This document shows positions 1 through 6,844 of a DNA stretch of 33,573 nucleotides, one piece after another. The first letter of the stretch is position 1; each line of letters begins with the position of its first letter. The DNA comes from Candidatus Woesearchaeota archaeon (lineage in GTDB: Archaea > Nanobdellota > Nanobdellia > Woesearchaeales > JAFCFN01). The translations under genes were made by a program, and so were the position numbers. The notes under the pieces are model-generated. The model had not been told where the DNA came from. It saw only the letters and a list, made by a program, of their open reading frames with translations, and did no database searches. Location: assembly GCA_017609245.1 (NCBI GenBank), contig JAFCEI010000002.1, positions 2,639-36,211 on the forward strand. Direction: 5' to 3'.

Positions 1-456
1 TCCGCTGCCTGACTCTCCCATCTTCAGCTGGCCAGAAATAATCGGGAAGCCATAGCGAGTATCTGTAGTGTTGATGGTTGCGTTCTGCACCTTCTCAAGT
101 TTGACTGTGCCTTTTGGAAATGCCAATTCACATGCACCGCAGCCCTCGCAAAGGAATTTATTTATGACAGGCCTTTTGTTTTGCTTATCCCAGCTTATTG
201 CTCCGAACATGCAGACATCAATCTTGTCTTTGCACTCTGGGCATGTCTTTGCAATCACCCTTGCTTTTTCACTTGTCTGTATCTTTTGTTTTGTCTTGAA
301 TTTATCAACACCTAGGACCAATGCTAAATTAGGCGCATCAACATCGCAGTCAGCTGCAACAATCTTTTCCTTTTCAGCCAGCAGAACCGCTAATGAGGCT
401 GTCAAGCTGCTTTTGCCAACTCCCCCTTTTCCTGATAATATGGTTATTGTTTTCAT
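1..456 (-). CDS. MinD-family P-loop ATPase with inserted ferredoxin-like segment (partial, C-terminus off the window)
   Basis: Reading from the ATG at 456 down to base 1 gives 152 codons with no stop, so the C-terminal part lies outside the window. The N-terminus has the deviant Walker A of MinD/ParA/Mrp ATPases (LSGKGGVGKSS, residues 7-17) and a DCDVDAPN segment (36-43). A Cys-rich insert follows: C72, C75, C82, then C103, C106, C109. The second cluster would normally end C-x3-C-P, but the fourth Cys is Phe113 (LAFPKG), and the first has C-x2-C-x6-C spacing, so neither is a standard 4Fe-4S motif. Members of this family are annotated as 4Fe-4S-binding nucleotide-binding proteins and often pair with a second copy and NifX-like proteins; a paralogue lies at 2081-2911. 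The ATG overlaps the upstream stop (ATGA), which suggests translational coupling. The substrate is unknown. Confidence 0.9.
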   Translation of the reverse strand, partial: MKTITILSGKGGVGKSSLTASLAVLLAEKEKIVAADCDVDAPNLALVLGVDKFKTKQKIQTSEKARVIAKTCPECKDKIDVCMFGAISWDKQNKRPVINKFLCEGCGACELAFPKGTVKLEKVQNATINTTDTRYGFPIISGQLKMGESGSG

Positions 457-644
457 ATCAACTCCTCGTTGATTGTCCCGTCTGGGAGCATGTTGTCGGG
501 ATGAGCTATGCCCTGCTCCTCCATCTGATATCGCTTGCATTTTGTAAAATCACCTTTACAATATTGTTTTTTCCATTTTTTGTCCAGCTTTCCTTGCTCC
601 TCAAACCTTCTTAACGGACAGACATCAATCCATTTACATGCCAT
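453..644 (-). CDS. Small cysteine-rich conserved protein
   Basis: This is a 63-residue protein with Cys at about 3, 9, 29 and 36 (CKWIDVCPL, YCKGDFTKCKRYQ) and a conserved-looking end (HPDNMLPDGT). I recognise the pattern as a short conserved family in anaerobic archaea and bacteria with no firm function; some database entries label similar proteins as uracil-DNA glycosylase, which I do not trust because no glycosylase motif is present. Four cysteines suggest metal or Fe-S binding (inference). Its stop overlaps the MinD ATPase start by ATGA, and its start directly abuts the stop of the DUF123 gene, so it is inside the operon. Confidence 0.75.
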   Translation of the reverse strand: MACKWIDVCPLRRFEEQGKLDKKWKKQYCKGDFTKCKRYQMEEQGIAHPDNMLPDGTINEELI

Positions 645-1034
645 TTATATCTCTCTCATTTTTAAGTTATTAATATTTTTTAATGATTTTAACCTGAATA
701 GGTGAGAATGACAAGAGCAGTCAGAACAGCCAAATCCTTTGATAGGCTCTTCAAATTTATTAAGAAAACAGGCAATTTTACATTCCTGCTCTTTACCTGC
801 TTTTTTATAAACAGCTTTTTTTATCTTTACACTTGGATTTGCAAGCAAATAATCAATATGCCACCTTATTTTTTTGTTTTTGCTAAAATGTCTCGCTATT
901 CTTTTTTCAACATTATTTTGCGCAGAACCTACATAAACATAATTCCCTTTTTTGAATTTTATTCTGCCTAGAGCTCCTATCTTCATTTCAATATTTTTGC
1001 TTACATTGATTACCAAACAATAAATTCCTTTCAT
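645..1034 (-). CDS. DUF123 GIY-YIG-nuclease-like protein
   Basis: This 129-residue protein matches the DUF123 family, a GIY-YIG-related fold: it opens with KGIYCLV, continues with FKKGNYVYVGSAQNN and KRIARHFSKNKKIRWHIDYL, and ends with a Cys/His-rich GFGCSDCSCHSHLF segment. Family members occur alone or fused to endonuclease III in archaea; a nuclease or DNA-binding role is plausible but not proven. The conserved Tyr, Arg, His and Asp positions of the family are present. It starts 3 nt after the stop of the DAHP synthase gene and abuts the next gene, so it is part of the same transcript. Confidence 0.85.
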   Translation of the reverse strand: MKGIYCLVINVSKNIEMKIGALGRIKFKKGNYVYVGSAQNNVEKRIARHFSKNKKIRWHIDYLLANPSVKIKKAVYKKAGKEQECKIACFLNKFEEPIKGFGCSDCSCHSHLFRLKSLKNINNLKMREI

Positions 1035-1037
1035 TTT

Positions 1038-2084
1038 CTATAAAAACCTATGCGCTTTCAAGATCAGCTGTTCAGTTGTCTCCCAACCCATGCATCCGTC
1101 AGTCACTGAAACTCCACACTCAAGTTTTTCAGCCCCTATATCTTGGTTGCCTGGCTTTAGATAAGATTCTAACATCAAGCCCTTGATGCTTGGATTGGTT
1201 TTCATCTGTTTTATTGCATTATCAAAGACAGATGGCTGCTTCTTATAGTTCTTGCCAGAATTCCCGTGGGAACAGTCAACAATTATGCTTTTAGGCAGGT
1301 TATTTTTTTCCAACAATTTGGTCGCTTCATCTATGTCCTCTTTTTCATAATTAGGGACACACTCACCTTCTTTTTCACCGCCTCTTAGGATTAAATGGCA
1401 ATAATCATTTCCCTTAGTGTGGACTATGCTGCTTTTGCCTTTATTATCTATCCCTATAAAAGAGTGAGGATTTTTTGCAGATCTGATCGAATTCACAGCG
1501 ATTTCAACATTTCCAGACGTATCATTCTTAAACCCTACAGGAGTTGATAATCCTGAAGCCATCTCCCTATGTGGTTGGGATTCTGATGTTCTAGCCCCTA
1601 TAGCGATCCATGAGATCAGATCACCTATATATTGCGGAGTTAAGGGTCCTAAAAATTCAGTTCCAGCAGGAATCCCCATCTCTGCTAATTCTAAAAGAAA
1701 TTTTCTTGCAATCCTCAGACCTTTTTCTATCTTATTGCTTCCATCCAGGTCAGGATCATAGATTAGGCCTTTCCACCCAATAGATGTTCTTGGCTTTTCA
1801 AAATAAGTTCTCATGACCAAGATGAATTTGTCATCCACCTTGTCTTGTAATCTTTTTAACCTCTTAGCATAATCCAGGGCTTCTTTGCTATTATGGATTG
1901 AACATGGGCCTGTTATGATTATTTTTTTGTCGATCTTTCCTTCTAAAACTCTCTCTATCTGCTCTCTTCTCTCTAAAACGATATTCTGAATCCCGTCAGT
2001 CACAGGCAATTCTCTTTTGATTTTTTCCGAACTGCTTAACCCTTCATATTTTTTTATGTTCTTGTCTTCTAACAGGTTTTTCAT
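1038..2084 (-). CDS. aroG: 3-deoxy-7-phosphoheptulonate (DAHP) synthase, AroF/G/H type
   Basis: Catalyses condensation of phosphoenolpyruvate and erythrose 4-phosphate, the first step of the shikimate pathway. The length (348 aa) and motifs match the bacterial class I-alpha enzyme: GPCSIH near residue 60, RTYFEKPRTSIGWKG with the PEP/metal-site region, GARTSESQPHREMASGLS, a GNDYCHLILRGG segment, IVDCSHGNSGK and GVSVTDGCMGWE. This differs from the shorter AroA/KDO8P-like or ADH-synthase routes usual in archaea, so acquisition from bacteria is likely (inference). No other shikimate gene is present. The start overlaps the stop of the upstream MinD-ferredoxin gene by ATGA. Which allosteric class (Phe, Tyr or Trp) it belongs to cannot be told by eye. 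Confidence 0.93.
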   Translation of the reverse strand: MKNLLEDKNIKKYEGLSSSEKIKRELPVTDGIQNIVLERREQIERVLEGKIDKKIIITGPCSIHNSKEALDYAKRLKRLQDKVDDKFILVMRTYFEKPRTSIGWKGLIYDPDLDGSNKIEKGLRIARKFLLELAEMGIPAGTEFLGPLTPQYIGDLISWIAIGARTSESQPHREMASGLSTPVGFKNDTSGNVEIAVNSIRSAKNPHSFIGIDNKGKSSIVHTKGNDYCHLILRGGEKEGECVPNYEKEDIDEATKLLEKNNLPKSIIVDCSHGNSGKNYKKQPSVFDNAIKQMKTNPSIKGLMLESYLKPGNQDIGAEKLECGVSVTDGCMGWETTEQLILKAHRFL

Positions 2085-2911
2085 CTTATTGACTCCATGA
2101 TCTTGATTATGGACTCATCTTTTATTGGCTTGCCTTCTGAATATGCCTCTAAAATCTCTTTTTTATAAGGGATTTCTGCAACTATCTTTGTTTTATATTT
2201 TTTAACAACATTCTGCACTAGTTTCTTGTCTCCGACATCTGCCCTGTTCAGCACAACCATGGACGGGACTTTCAAGACCCTGCACAACTCTAATATCAGA
2301 TCAAGATCAGCAGCCCCTAATGGCGTCGGCTCTGTAACAGCTATTGCCAGGCCACACCCTAATAAGGCAGAGATCACGTTGCAGTGTGTCCCTGCTGCAG
2401 TATCAACCAAAACATGATCATATTTTTTTTCTGCTCTTGAGCTGAATTTTTTCAGGGCATTTACAACCGGGCTGGCTTCTTCATAGCCGATCCTCATCTC
2501 TGCTGTCAGTAGATCGACACCATAACCTTCTCCAGAATAGATTGCCCCTATTGTCTGCCTGCCTTTGCTTATTGCCCCTGTTGGGCAGGCAAGCATACAG
2601 GCGCCGCAGCCAGTGCATAAATCCTTGACAAAAACAGGATATTTTCCTTTTACAAACAGGATAGCGTTTTCCCTGCACACCTCTGCGCATCTGCCGCACT
2701 TGATGCATTTGTCTTTATTGAAAACAGGTATTAACTGAAAAATATCTTTTTCTTTTTTTCTTTTTATCGAGAGGATCAGATGGTCGTTTGGGCAGTCTGT
2801 GTCAGCATCCATTAAAAGCACTTTTTTTGTTTTGGCTAATCCGACTGCCAAAGCAGTAGCTACTGTTGACTTTCCAGTCCCTCCTTTTCCACCAGTTATA
2901 GCGATCTTCAT
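2081..2911 (-). CDS. MinD-family P-loop ATPase with inserted 2[4Fe-4S] ferredoxin domain
   Basis: This 276-residue ATPase has the deviant Walker A GGKGGTGKS (7-15), an MDADTDCPN switch segment (34-42) and DTAAGTHC near residue 170. Inserted between strands is an intact dicluster ferredoxin: C69, C72, C75, C79 and C99, C102, C105, C109, both with regular C-x2-C-x2-C-x3-C spacing. It is the complete paralogue of the partial gene at 1-456. This family is linked by gene context to iron-sulfur or metallocofactor handling, like ApbC/Nbp35 ATPases, but its client is not known. It is coupled by ATGA overlaps to the uracil-DNA glycosylase upstream and the DAHP synthase downstream. Confidence 0.93.
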   Translation of the reverse strand: MKIAITGGKGGTGKSTVATALAVGLAKTKKVLLMDADTDCPNDHLILSIKRKKEKDIFQLIPVFNKDKCIKCGRCAEVCRENAILFVKGKYPVFVKDLCTGCGACMLACPTGAISKGRQTIGAIYSGEGYGVDLLTAEMRIGYEEASPVVNALKKFSSRAEKKYDHVLVDTAAGTHCNVISALLGCGLAIAVTEPTPLGAADLDLILELCRVLKVPSMVVLNRADVGDKKLVQNVVKKYKTKIVAEIPYKKEILEAYSEGKPIKDESIIKIMESIR

Positions 2912-3492
2912 CTTAACGCAGCAAAATCCTTTTTAAGCGCATCCAGCATATTGATATTGTAGGTAGCAACAGCAGGATGATACAAAGGGATTATTTTTAC
3001 AGGGCCAAAAAGCGTGTTTATAGAAAAAACCTGGCCATGTATCTTGCTTATCCCCTGGATCTTATCGCTTAGATTGAATTTTTTAAAGATATGGGCAGTC
3101 GCAAAATTACCCAAACAACAGATTATTTTAGGCTTTATCATATCAATCTGCCTGTCAAGATACTCTGAACACGAAGCAATCTCTTCTGCTTTTGGGTTCC
3201 TGTTTTCAGGAGGCCTGCATTTCAGGATGCTTGTGATAAACACATCTTCTCTTTTAAGCTCAGCAGAATCAAGAAGCTGGTCCAGTATCTTCCCAGATGC
3301 TCCGCAAAAGGGTTTTCCTGTCATGTCCTCATTATAGCCAGGCGCCTCTCCGACGAACATTACTTTTGCATCAACTGATCCCTCTCCGATAACCGGGTTT
3401 GTCCTTGTTTGCCACAGCCCGCACTTTTTGCAGCTGTTTATCTCAGCGCTTAGTTCTTCCATTAGTTCTTTTTTAGATTTATCCATATTCAT
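2908..3492 (-). CDS. Uracil-DNA glycosylase, family 4 (Fe-S type)
   Basis: Removes uracil from DNA as the first step of base-excision repair. The 194 residues carry the family 4 pattern: GEAPGYNED (48-56), the Fe-S cysteines C21, C24, C92 (KCRPP) and C108, and the YHPAV motif near residue 172 that contacts the minor groove. The length matches stand-alone family 4 enzymes (about 190-220). A possible TATA element (GATATAAAC on the minus strand, 3509-3517) lies about 21 nt before the ATG, so the gene may also be transcribed from its own leaderless promoter. An alternative start is the second Met two codons in. As an Fe-S enzyme its place in this operon is consistent with an Fe-S theme. Confidence 0.93.
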   Translation of the reverse strand: MNMDKSKKELMEELSAEINSCKKCGLWQTRTNPVIGEGSVDAKVMFVGEAPGYNEDMTGKPFCGASGKILDQLLDSAELKREDVFITSILKCRPPENRNPKAEEIASCSEYLDRQIDMIKPKIICCLGNFATAHIFKKFNLSDKIQGISKIHGQVFSINTLFGPVKIIPLYHPAVATYNINMLDALKKDFAALR

Positions 3493-3529
3493 TCATATAC
3501 AAACTCTTGTTTATATCTGCCATTTGCTT

Positions 3530-3910
3530 TCAAAACCTGACCCTTAATCTTCCTATCTTGATGCCTTGTGAAAACTTCTCTTTCAGCTTCCCAAAACACC
3601 CTTTTTCTTCTTCCCATTCCGATAATCCCAGGCTGATGTCAATTGCTTTTGACAACCCTTGTTTTGAGGGTGTTTCTCTGATGCCTATGGGCTGATAAGC
3701 CGGGCCTCTGACAAAGATTGTCGGAACAGCCATGATGCCAAGCTGCTGTGCTCTTTTCCGGCCATCAGGAGTTATTGTGCTCATTTCAATAACCTTAACA
3801 TCTTCTCTTTCTTTTGCTATTTCCCTAGCTAAGCTCACAGCTGAATGGCAATGAGGGCATGTTGGAGAGGTGAAGATCTCTATTTTTGCCTTATTTGAAT
3901 TATGTGACAT
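3530..3910 (-). CDS. Thioredoxin/glutaredoxin-like protein with CPHC active site
   Basis: The first 80 residues form a thioredoxin fold: IEIFTSPTCPHCHSA with the redox pair C18 and C21, and the cis-Pro segment MAVPTIFV near residue 65. The CPHC dipeptide resembles DsbA- and glutaredoxin-like proteins rather than classical CGPC thioredoxin. There is no signal peptide, so it should be cytosolic. A basic tail of about 40 residues (KEKFSQGIKIGRLRVRF at the end) is an addition to the core fold and contains one more Cys. It sits between ferredoxin and uracil-DNA glycosylase genes in the redox operon. Its electron donor is unknown; a radical or thioredoxin reductase is not in the window. Confidence 0.85.
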   Translation of the reverse strand: MSHNSNKAKIEIFTSPTCPHCHSAVSLAREIAKEREDVKVIEMSTITPDGRKRAQQLGIMAVPTIFVRGPAYQPIGIRETPSKQGLSKAIDISLGLSEWEEEKGCFGKLKEKFSQGIKIGRLRVRF

Positions 3911-3912
3911 TT

Positions 3913-3987
3913 TTACATTACTCTACTCTTAATTTCCTCGATTGTTTTTTCTGCAACTGTTTTCTCTTTATTGAAATGTTTTATCAT
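3913..3987 (-). pseudogene. 24-codon reading frame that looks like the frameshifted C-terminal tail of the ferredoxin
   Basis: The ferredoxin stops at 3984-3986, and an ATG overlaps that stop (ATGA). The new frame encodes MIKHFNKEKTVAEKTIEEIK plus four residues, then TAA at 3913-3915. I remember similar helical tails on related dicluster ferredoxins as a continuous part of the protein. Adding one A to the AAA before GAATGA would restore a through-reading frame (FLKRMIKHFN). It is therefore probably a single-base deletion, real or a sequencing error; a coupled 24-aa peptide is the alternative. Confidence 0.45.
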
Positions 3988-4256
3988 TCTTTCAAGAAAT
4001 GCTTTTTTTCTTCTTCTGTTTTGAAATTTTCCATCAATTTTTTTGTTTTATTCAGATTTTCCTCTACTTCCAGAGGTATTTTCTCACTGTCATGCCTTAC
4101 TGCTTGCTGCGGACAAACATCATGGCATTTGCCGCATCTTATGCATTTATCCATATCTATCTCTGCTTTTCCTTCTTCCAGGATTATGGCGCTAACAGGG
4201 CATTCCTTAACACAAACTCCACAGCCAGTGCACTTATCCTTGTCTATCCACGGCAT
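3984..4256 (-). CDS. 2[4Fe-4S] ferredoxin, tail probably cut short by a frameshift
   Basis: Electron carrier of 90 residues with two full clusters: C9, C12, C15, C19 and C38, C41, C44, C48, each in C-x2-C-x2-C-x3-C-P context. The remaining 40 residues form a charged helix (EENLNKTKKLMENFKTEEEKKHFLKE). The frame ends abruptly in the helix, and the sequence continues sensibly in the overlapping 24-codon frame at 3913-3987, so the native protein is likely about 115 residues. It lies one base before the NifX-like gene's stop region and upstream of the thioredoxin-like gene. Both clusters are intact, so the truncated form could still carry electrons. Confidence 0.92.
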   Translation of the reverse strand: MPWIDKDKCTGCGVCVKECPVSAIILEEGKAEIDMDKCIRCGKCHDVCPQQAVRHDSEKIPLEVEENLNKTKKLMENFKTEEEKKHFLKE

Positions 4257-4257
4257 C

Positions 4258-4629
4258 TTATTTTAATCCTTGGTGCATAGGTCCTGTGGGAGTTGTTGTT
4301 TCTGTCAGTTTTCCATCAATGAGCTGTTGGACAACATCTCTTATCTTCCCTTGCCCTTGATAAACCTTTATTCCAAGCTGATTAAAAACATCAAAAGCTC
4401 TTGGCCCGAAATTCACGCTTATGACGGCGTCTGCTTTCTCATTCGCAACAATCTGCGCAGCTGTTATCCCAGCTCCGCCTGCCTGTGCAGCTGCTGTGTT
4501 TTCAACCGCTTTGGCACCTTTTATTCTCTTATCTTCAATTTCTACAATCAAAAAATAAGGGCATCTTCCAAACCTTACATCTACATTATCGTCTAATGTT
4601 TTTCCTGTTGAACTTATTCCGATCTTCAT
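4258..4629 (-). CDS. NifX/NifB-family dinitrogenase iron-molybdenum cofactor domain protein
   Basis: This 123-residue protein is a stand-alone NifB/NifX-type cofactor-binding domain: it starts MKIGISSTGKTLDDNVDVRFGRCPYFLIVEI, has GGAGITAAQIVANEKADAVISVNFGPRAFDVF, and ends with a short Thr/Pro-rich tail. The family binds metal clusters in nitrogenase cofactor assembly, but lone copies beside MinD-ferredoxin ATPases, DUF134 and DUF5320 genes are common in organisms without nitrogenase, and no nif structural genes are visible here. A general metallocluster-carrier role is the usual guess. It is preceded by ACCTCC on the plus strand (GGAGGT on the coding strand), a good ribosome binding site, and follows the small ferredoxin by 14 nt. 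Confidence 0.92.
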   Translation of the reverse strand: MKIGISSTGKTLDDNVDVRFGRCPYFLIVEIEDKRIKGAKAVENTAAAQAGGAGITAAQIVANEKADAVISVNFGPRAFDVFNQLGIKVYQGQGKIRDVVQQLIDGKLTETTTPTGPMHQGLK

Positions 4630-4643
4630 CTTACCTCCATAAC

Positions 4644-4808
4644 TTATTTCTCAATCGCACCTACAGGGCACATGTCAATTGTCTCTTCAATACATTTGGC
4701 TTTAGCATCTTTTATCTTTGCCTTGCCTTCAACAACATCAAATCCTTCTGGACATGCAGCTGCACATGCTCCGCAGCCAATGCATTTGTCTTTGTCTATC
4801 TTTACCAT
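4644..4808 (-). CDS. Small single-cluster ferredoxin
   Basis: I place the start at 4808 because GGAGG lies just upstream of that ATG; a longer frame to 4895 only reads through the Gly/Arg-rich neighbour in another frame. The 54 residues hold C9, C12, C15 and a distal C47 followed by Pro, the ligand set of monocluster 4Fe-4S ferredoxins. C19 and C39 sit where the disulfide of Pyrococcus and Thermotoga ferredoxins lies. It probably shuttles electrons for the redox operon. It lies between the Gly/Arg-rich gene and the NifX-like gene. Confidence 0.9.
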   Translation of the reverse strand: MVKIDKDKCIGCGACAAACPEGFDVVEGKAKIKDAKAKCIEETIDMCPVGAIEK

Positions 4809-4825
4809 TTTATTTGCCTCCACAA

Positions 4826-5167
4826 TTATCCTTTTCTTCCTTGTCCTCCGCCTCTGCCGCCCCCTCTGCCATGGCCAGTACCATCGCCTCCGCACGAGCC
4901 TGGATTTCTATTACGGCCCCCCCCACCACTTCTTCCTTTTCCTCCTCTGCCATCCTTTTCTCCGGCCATAAGAAGATAATCTGCAATGCCTTCATACAGA
5001 TCAGTTGTTTTTCTGTTTAATGTTTCTACTGTTTCTTTGCTTTTTTCATACAAATTGCTTATTTTTTCATGCAGCACATCTCCAATTTGTTCAAGCGCAT
5101 TATTTATTTTATATAAACCTCTTAAATCTTTGATTTGGTAATTTTCAACCAGTTCAGCTATTCCCAT
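4826..5167 (-). CDS. Helical protein with Gly/Arg-rich tail, unknown function
   Basis: A GGAGGT ribosome binding site precedes the ATG at 5167, so I prefer it to the ATG at 5200. The 113-residue protein has a helical N-terminal 70 residues (MGIAELVENYQIKDLRGLYK onward, heptad-like Leu/Ile spacing) and a 45-residue tail almost entirely of Gly, Arg, Ser and Asn with RGG-like repeats and one Cys. I do not recognise the helical part. Similar Gly/Arg tracts occur in the three genes upstream (DUF5320, DUF134, cation efflux), so a shared localisation, nucleic-acid or metal-related property is possible. It begins a gene group after a hairpin at 5256-5276. Confidence 0.75.
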   Translation of the reverse strand: MGIAELVENYQIKDLRGLYKINNALEQIGDVLHEKISNLYEKSKETVETLNRKTTDLYEGIADYLLMAGEKDGRGGKGRSGGGGRNRNPGSCGGDGTGHGRGGGRGGGQGRKG

Positions 5168-5255
5168 TTTATCTACCTCCAATATCAAGTTAATGTGCAT
5201 GATCTTTTTTTGTCGGGGCGGGACACTCGCCCTGTTGTGTGCTAGTGGGGAGGTT

Positions 5256-5276
5256 AAAAATAGCCGAAAGCTATTT
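5256..5276 (-). terminator. Hairpin with T-run at the end of the cation efflux gene
   Basis: On the minus strand AAATAGC and GCTATTT form a 7-bp stem around a 5-nt loop, followed by TTTTTAA. The stop codon TAG of the efflux gene lies inside the stem. This resembles an intrinsic terminator and may lower transcription of the following ferredoxin genes. The T-run also resembles a weak TATA element (CTATTTTTAA) for the next gene, so it could be a promoter instead; 90 nt separate it from the next start. Confidence 0.45.
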
Positions 5277-6308
5277 CCCCCTTCTTGTCATAAAAGAGCC
5301 GCATTCAGGGCATTTCATCTTGAAACAAGGTACTCCTCTCTGATGAGATGCAGTTGCTCCGCAGTTCAGGCAAAAGCATTCCCCTCCTGGACCCAGGGCT
5401 CTTCCGCCCATCCTTCCTCTCCAGCCAAATCTCATGCCAAAAACCCCTTTATAAGCCTCTTCTCTTATCTTATGGCTTTCTATCTGCACAACAACATATT
5501 TGACAGAAGGGATTTCCTCCTGTATCTTTTCCTGCAGTCTTTTTGTTATTGAGGATGCTTCATCTACTTTTAATCCAGGATCAAGACTTATCTTTAGCTC
5601 TGCAAACACAGCTGCTCCTGATCTTTGGGTCTTAAGCTCTGATAGCTTTATGCCTTGTTTTTCAATAACATCCTTTATTTTGTTTTCAATCTCTTCTCCT
5701 GCGCTCACATCAAGCAGGCTGTCTGTTGTTTTCTTTCCCAATGAAACAGATTCAATCAAGATATAGATTCCGATCAACAGGGCCAATACTGCATCAAGAT
5801 GTATCCAGTATCTTGTCAAGAATAGACCGATAAAAACACCAACAGAAGCCAAAACATCGACCCTTGAGTGCTGGCCATCAGCTATCAAAGCCATGCTTTC
5901 ATGCTGTTTTCCTGCTTTTATCTTTATCCTTGCCATCACCTCGTTTACAGCAGCAGAGAAAATCATCACCCCTAACGTTAAGGTTGTTATCAGAACCTCT
6001 TTTGGTGCAAAAAGATTGCTGACCGCTTCATAGATAATCCATAATGAGGTTGCCAAAAGGATGATCGTTATGACCAGGCCGGCAATGACCTCCATCTTAT
6101 AATGGCCGTATGGATGCTCTTTGTCAACCGGCTTTTTTGCTGCCCTAATCCCTGCAAAAGATATTGCTGAAGAAACAATGTCCATTCCTGAATGGACTCC
6201 CTCTGCAATCACTGCAGAGGATCTGCTGATTATTCCTATGGCTATCTTTGACAATGCTAATATAAAATTTGCAATGACTGCAATTATTGATGCCTTTTCT
6301 TTTTCCAA
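5271..6308 (-). CDS. Cation diffusion facilitator (CDF) metal efflux protein with C-terminal six-Cys tail
   Basis: Predicted H+-coupled divalent-metal exporter of the inner membrane. Six hydrophobic segments are visible in the first 200 residues, with HxxxD in segment 2 (EGVHSGMD) and HxxxD in segment 5 (ADGQHSRVD), the metal site of zinc-type CDFs. A cytosolic domain with KYVVVQIESHKI follows. An appended tail has a Gly/Arg stretch and six Cys spaced C-x-C-x2-C-x11-C-x4-C-x2-C. The frame is open to an ATG at 6377, but that part overlaps the end of the DUF134 gene. I chose the TTG at 6308, which has AAGGTG six bases upstream; GTG at 6317 is an alternative. The metal could be zinc, iron or nickel; the operon argues for iron or a redox-related metal. 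Confidence 0.92.
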   Translation of the reverse strand: MEKEKASIIAVIANFILALSKIAIGIISRSSAVIAEGVHSGMDIVSSAISFAGIRAAKKPVDKEHPYGHYKMEVIAGLVITIILLATSLWIIYEAVSNLFAPKEVLITTLTLGVMIFSAAVNEVMARIKIKAGKQHESMALIADGQHSRVDVLASVGVFIGLFLTRYWIHLDAVLALLIGIYILIESVSLGKKTTDSLLDVSAGEEIENKIKDVIEKQGIKLSELKTQRSGAAVFAELKISLDPGLKVDEASSITKRLQEKIQEEIPSVKYVVVQIESHKIREEAYKGVFGMRFGWRGRMGGRALGPGGECFCLNCGATASHQRGVPCFKMKCPECGSFMTRRGK

Positions 6309-6325
6309 TTTATTCACCTTGACTA

Positions 6326-6829
6326 TTATTGCCTGACCATCTGAGCGCCGCACTTGGGGCATCTCTTGCTCATGCATGGCTGTCCTCTGATCTGTGGCTC
6401 TTCATATCCGCAGCTTGTGCATCTGCACACTCCGCCAGGGCCTGCTGCCAAAGGGCCTCCCATCCTGCCTCTGCCGCGCCCCATTCCTCTGCCACCCATG
6501 CCTCTTCCTCGTCCCATTCCAGGCTGTATTGGTTGTTGTACCATTTTATACGAACCTCCTTCAATCCTTATTGCCTTGCCATTTACCAAGGCATCTGCAA
6601 TCTTTTTTCTTGCTGTATCAAGTAATCTTGAAAATGTCGGCTGTGAAATGTTCATCTTTTTTGCTGCCTTTCCCTGATCCATCCCCTCAGAGTCCTTTAG
6701 TCTTATAGCTTCAAACTCATCAACAGTTATCACTACATCAACCAGGCCAGCAAGCCTTACCCCTGCTGGCTTGAAATATGTTATTCCTGGCTGAAACCAT
6801 ACTCTTCTTCTGATAAATGGCCTTGGCAT
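6326..6829 (-). CDS. DUF134 (UPF0251) DNA-binding protein with six-Cys tail
   Basis: The first 95 residues match the DUF134 family of predicted DNA-binding proteins: MPRP-x2-RRV, the YFKPAGV segment, VDEFEAIRLKDSEGMDQGKAAKKM and a sigma-region-4-like helix-turn-helix (ISQPTFSRLLDTARKKIADAL, about residues 50-82). Residues 104-125 are Gly/Arg/Met-rich repeats. The tail has C135, C137, C140, C152, C157 and C160, with exactly the Cys spacing found at the end of the adjacent efflux protein. The Cys tail probably binds metal or an Fe-S cluster, making this a candidate metal- or redox-sensing regulator of its own operon, whose promoter bears two inverted repeats at 7217-7256. Confidence 0.93.
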   Translation of the reverse strand: MPRPFIRRRVWFQPGITYFKPAGVRLAGLVDVVITVDEFEAIRLKDSEGMDQGKAAKKMNISQPTFSRLLDTARKKIADALVNGKAIRIEGGSYKMVQQPIQPGMGRGRGMGGRGMGRGRGRMGGPLAAGPGGVCRCTSCGYEEPQIRGQPCMSKRCPKCGAQMVRQ

Positions 6830-6844
6830 TTTCTCGATGATAGT

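Noticed and set aside
4..614. Open frames on the plus strand across the MinD and Cys-rich genes
   Set aside because: They are antisense shadows of strong minus-strand genes and have no family features.
453..644. Uracil-DNA glycosylase label for the 63-aa Cys-rich protein
   Set aside because: No glycosylase motifs; the real family 4 enzyme is at 2908-3492.
4258..4629. Nitrogen fixation capacity from the NifX-like gene
   Set aside because: No nifH, nifD or nifK is present; lone NifX-like domains are common in organisms without nitrogenase.
4809..4895. N-terminal extension of the small ferredoxin rich in Arg and Trp
   Set aside because: It is the Gly/Arg-rich neighbouring gene read in another frame; GGAGG fixes the ferredoxin start at 4808.
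5216..5232. GGGCG/CGCCC hairpin as a riboswitch
   Set aside because: Only a 5-bp stem without further conserved structure; it may be a leader hairpin but gives no class.
6309..6377. N-terminal extension of the CDF gene from an ATG at 6377
   Set aside because: The first 17 codons lie inside the end of the DUF134 gene and do not resemble the family; a TTG with AAGGTG upstream fits better.
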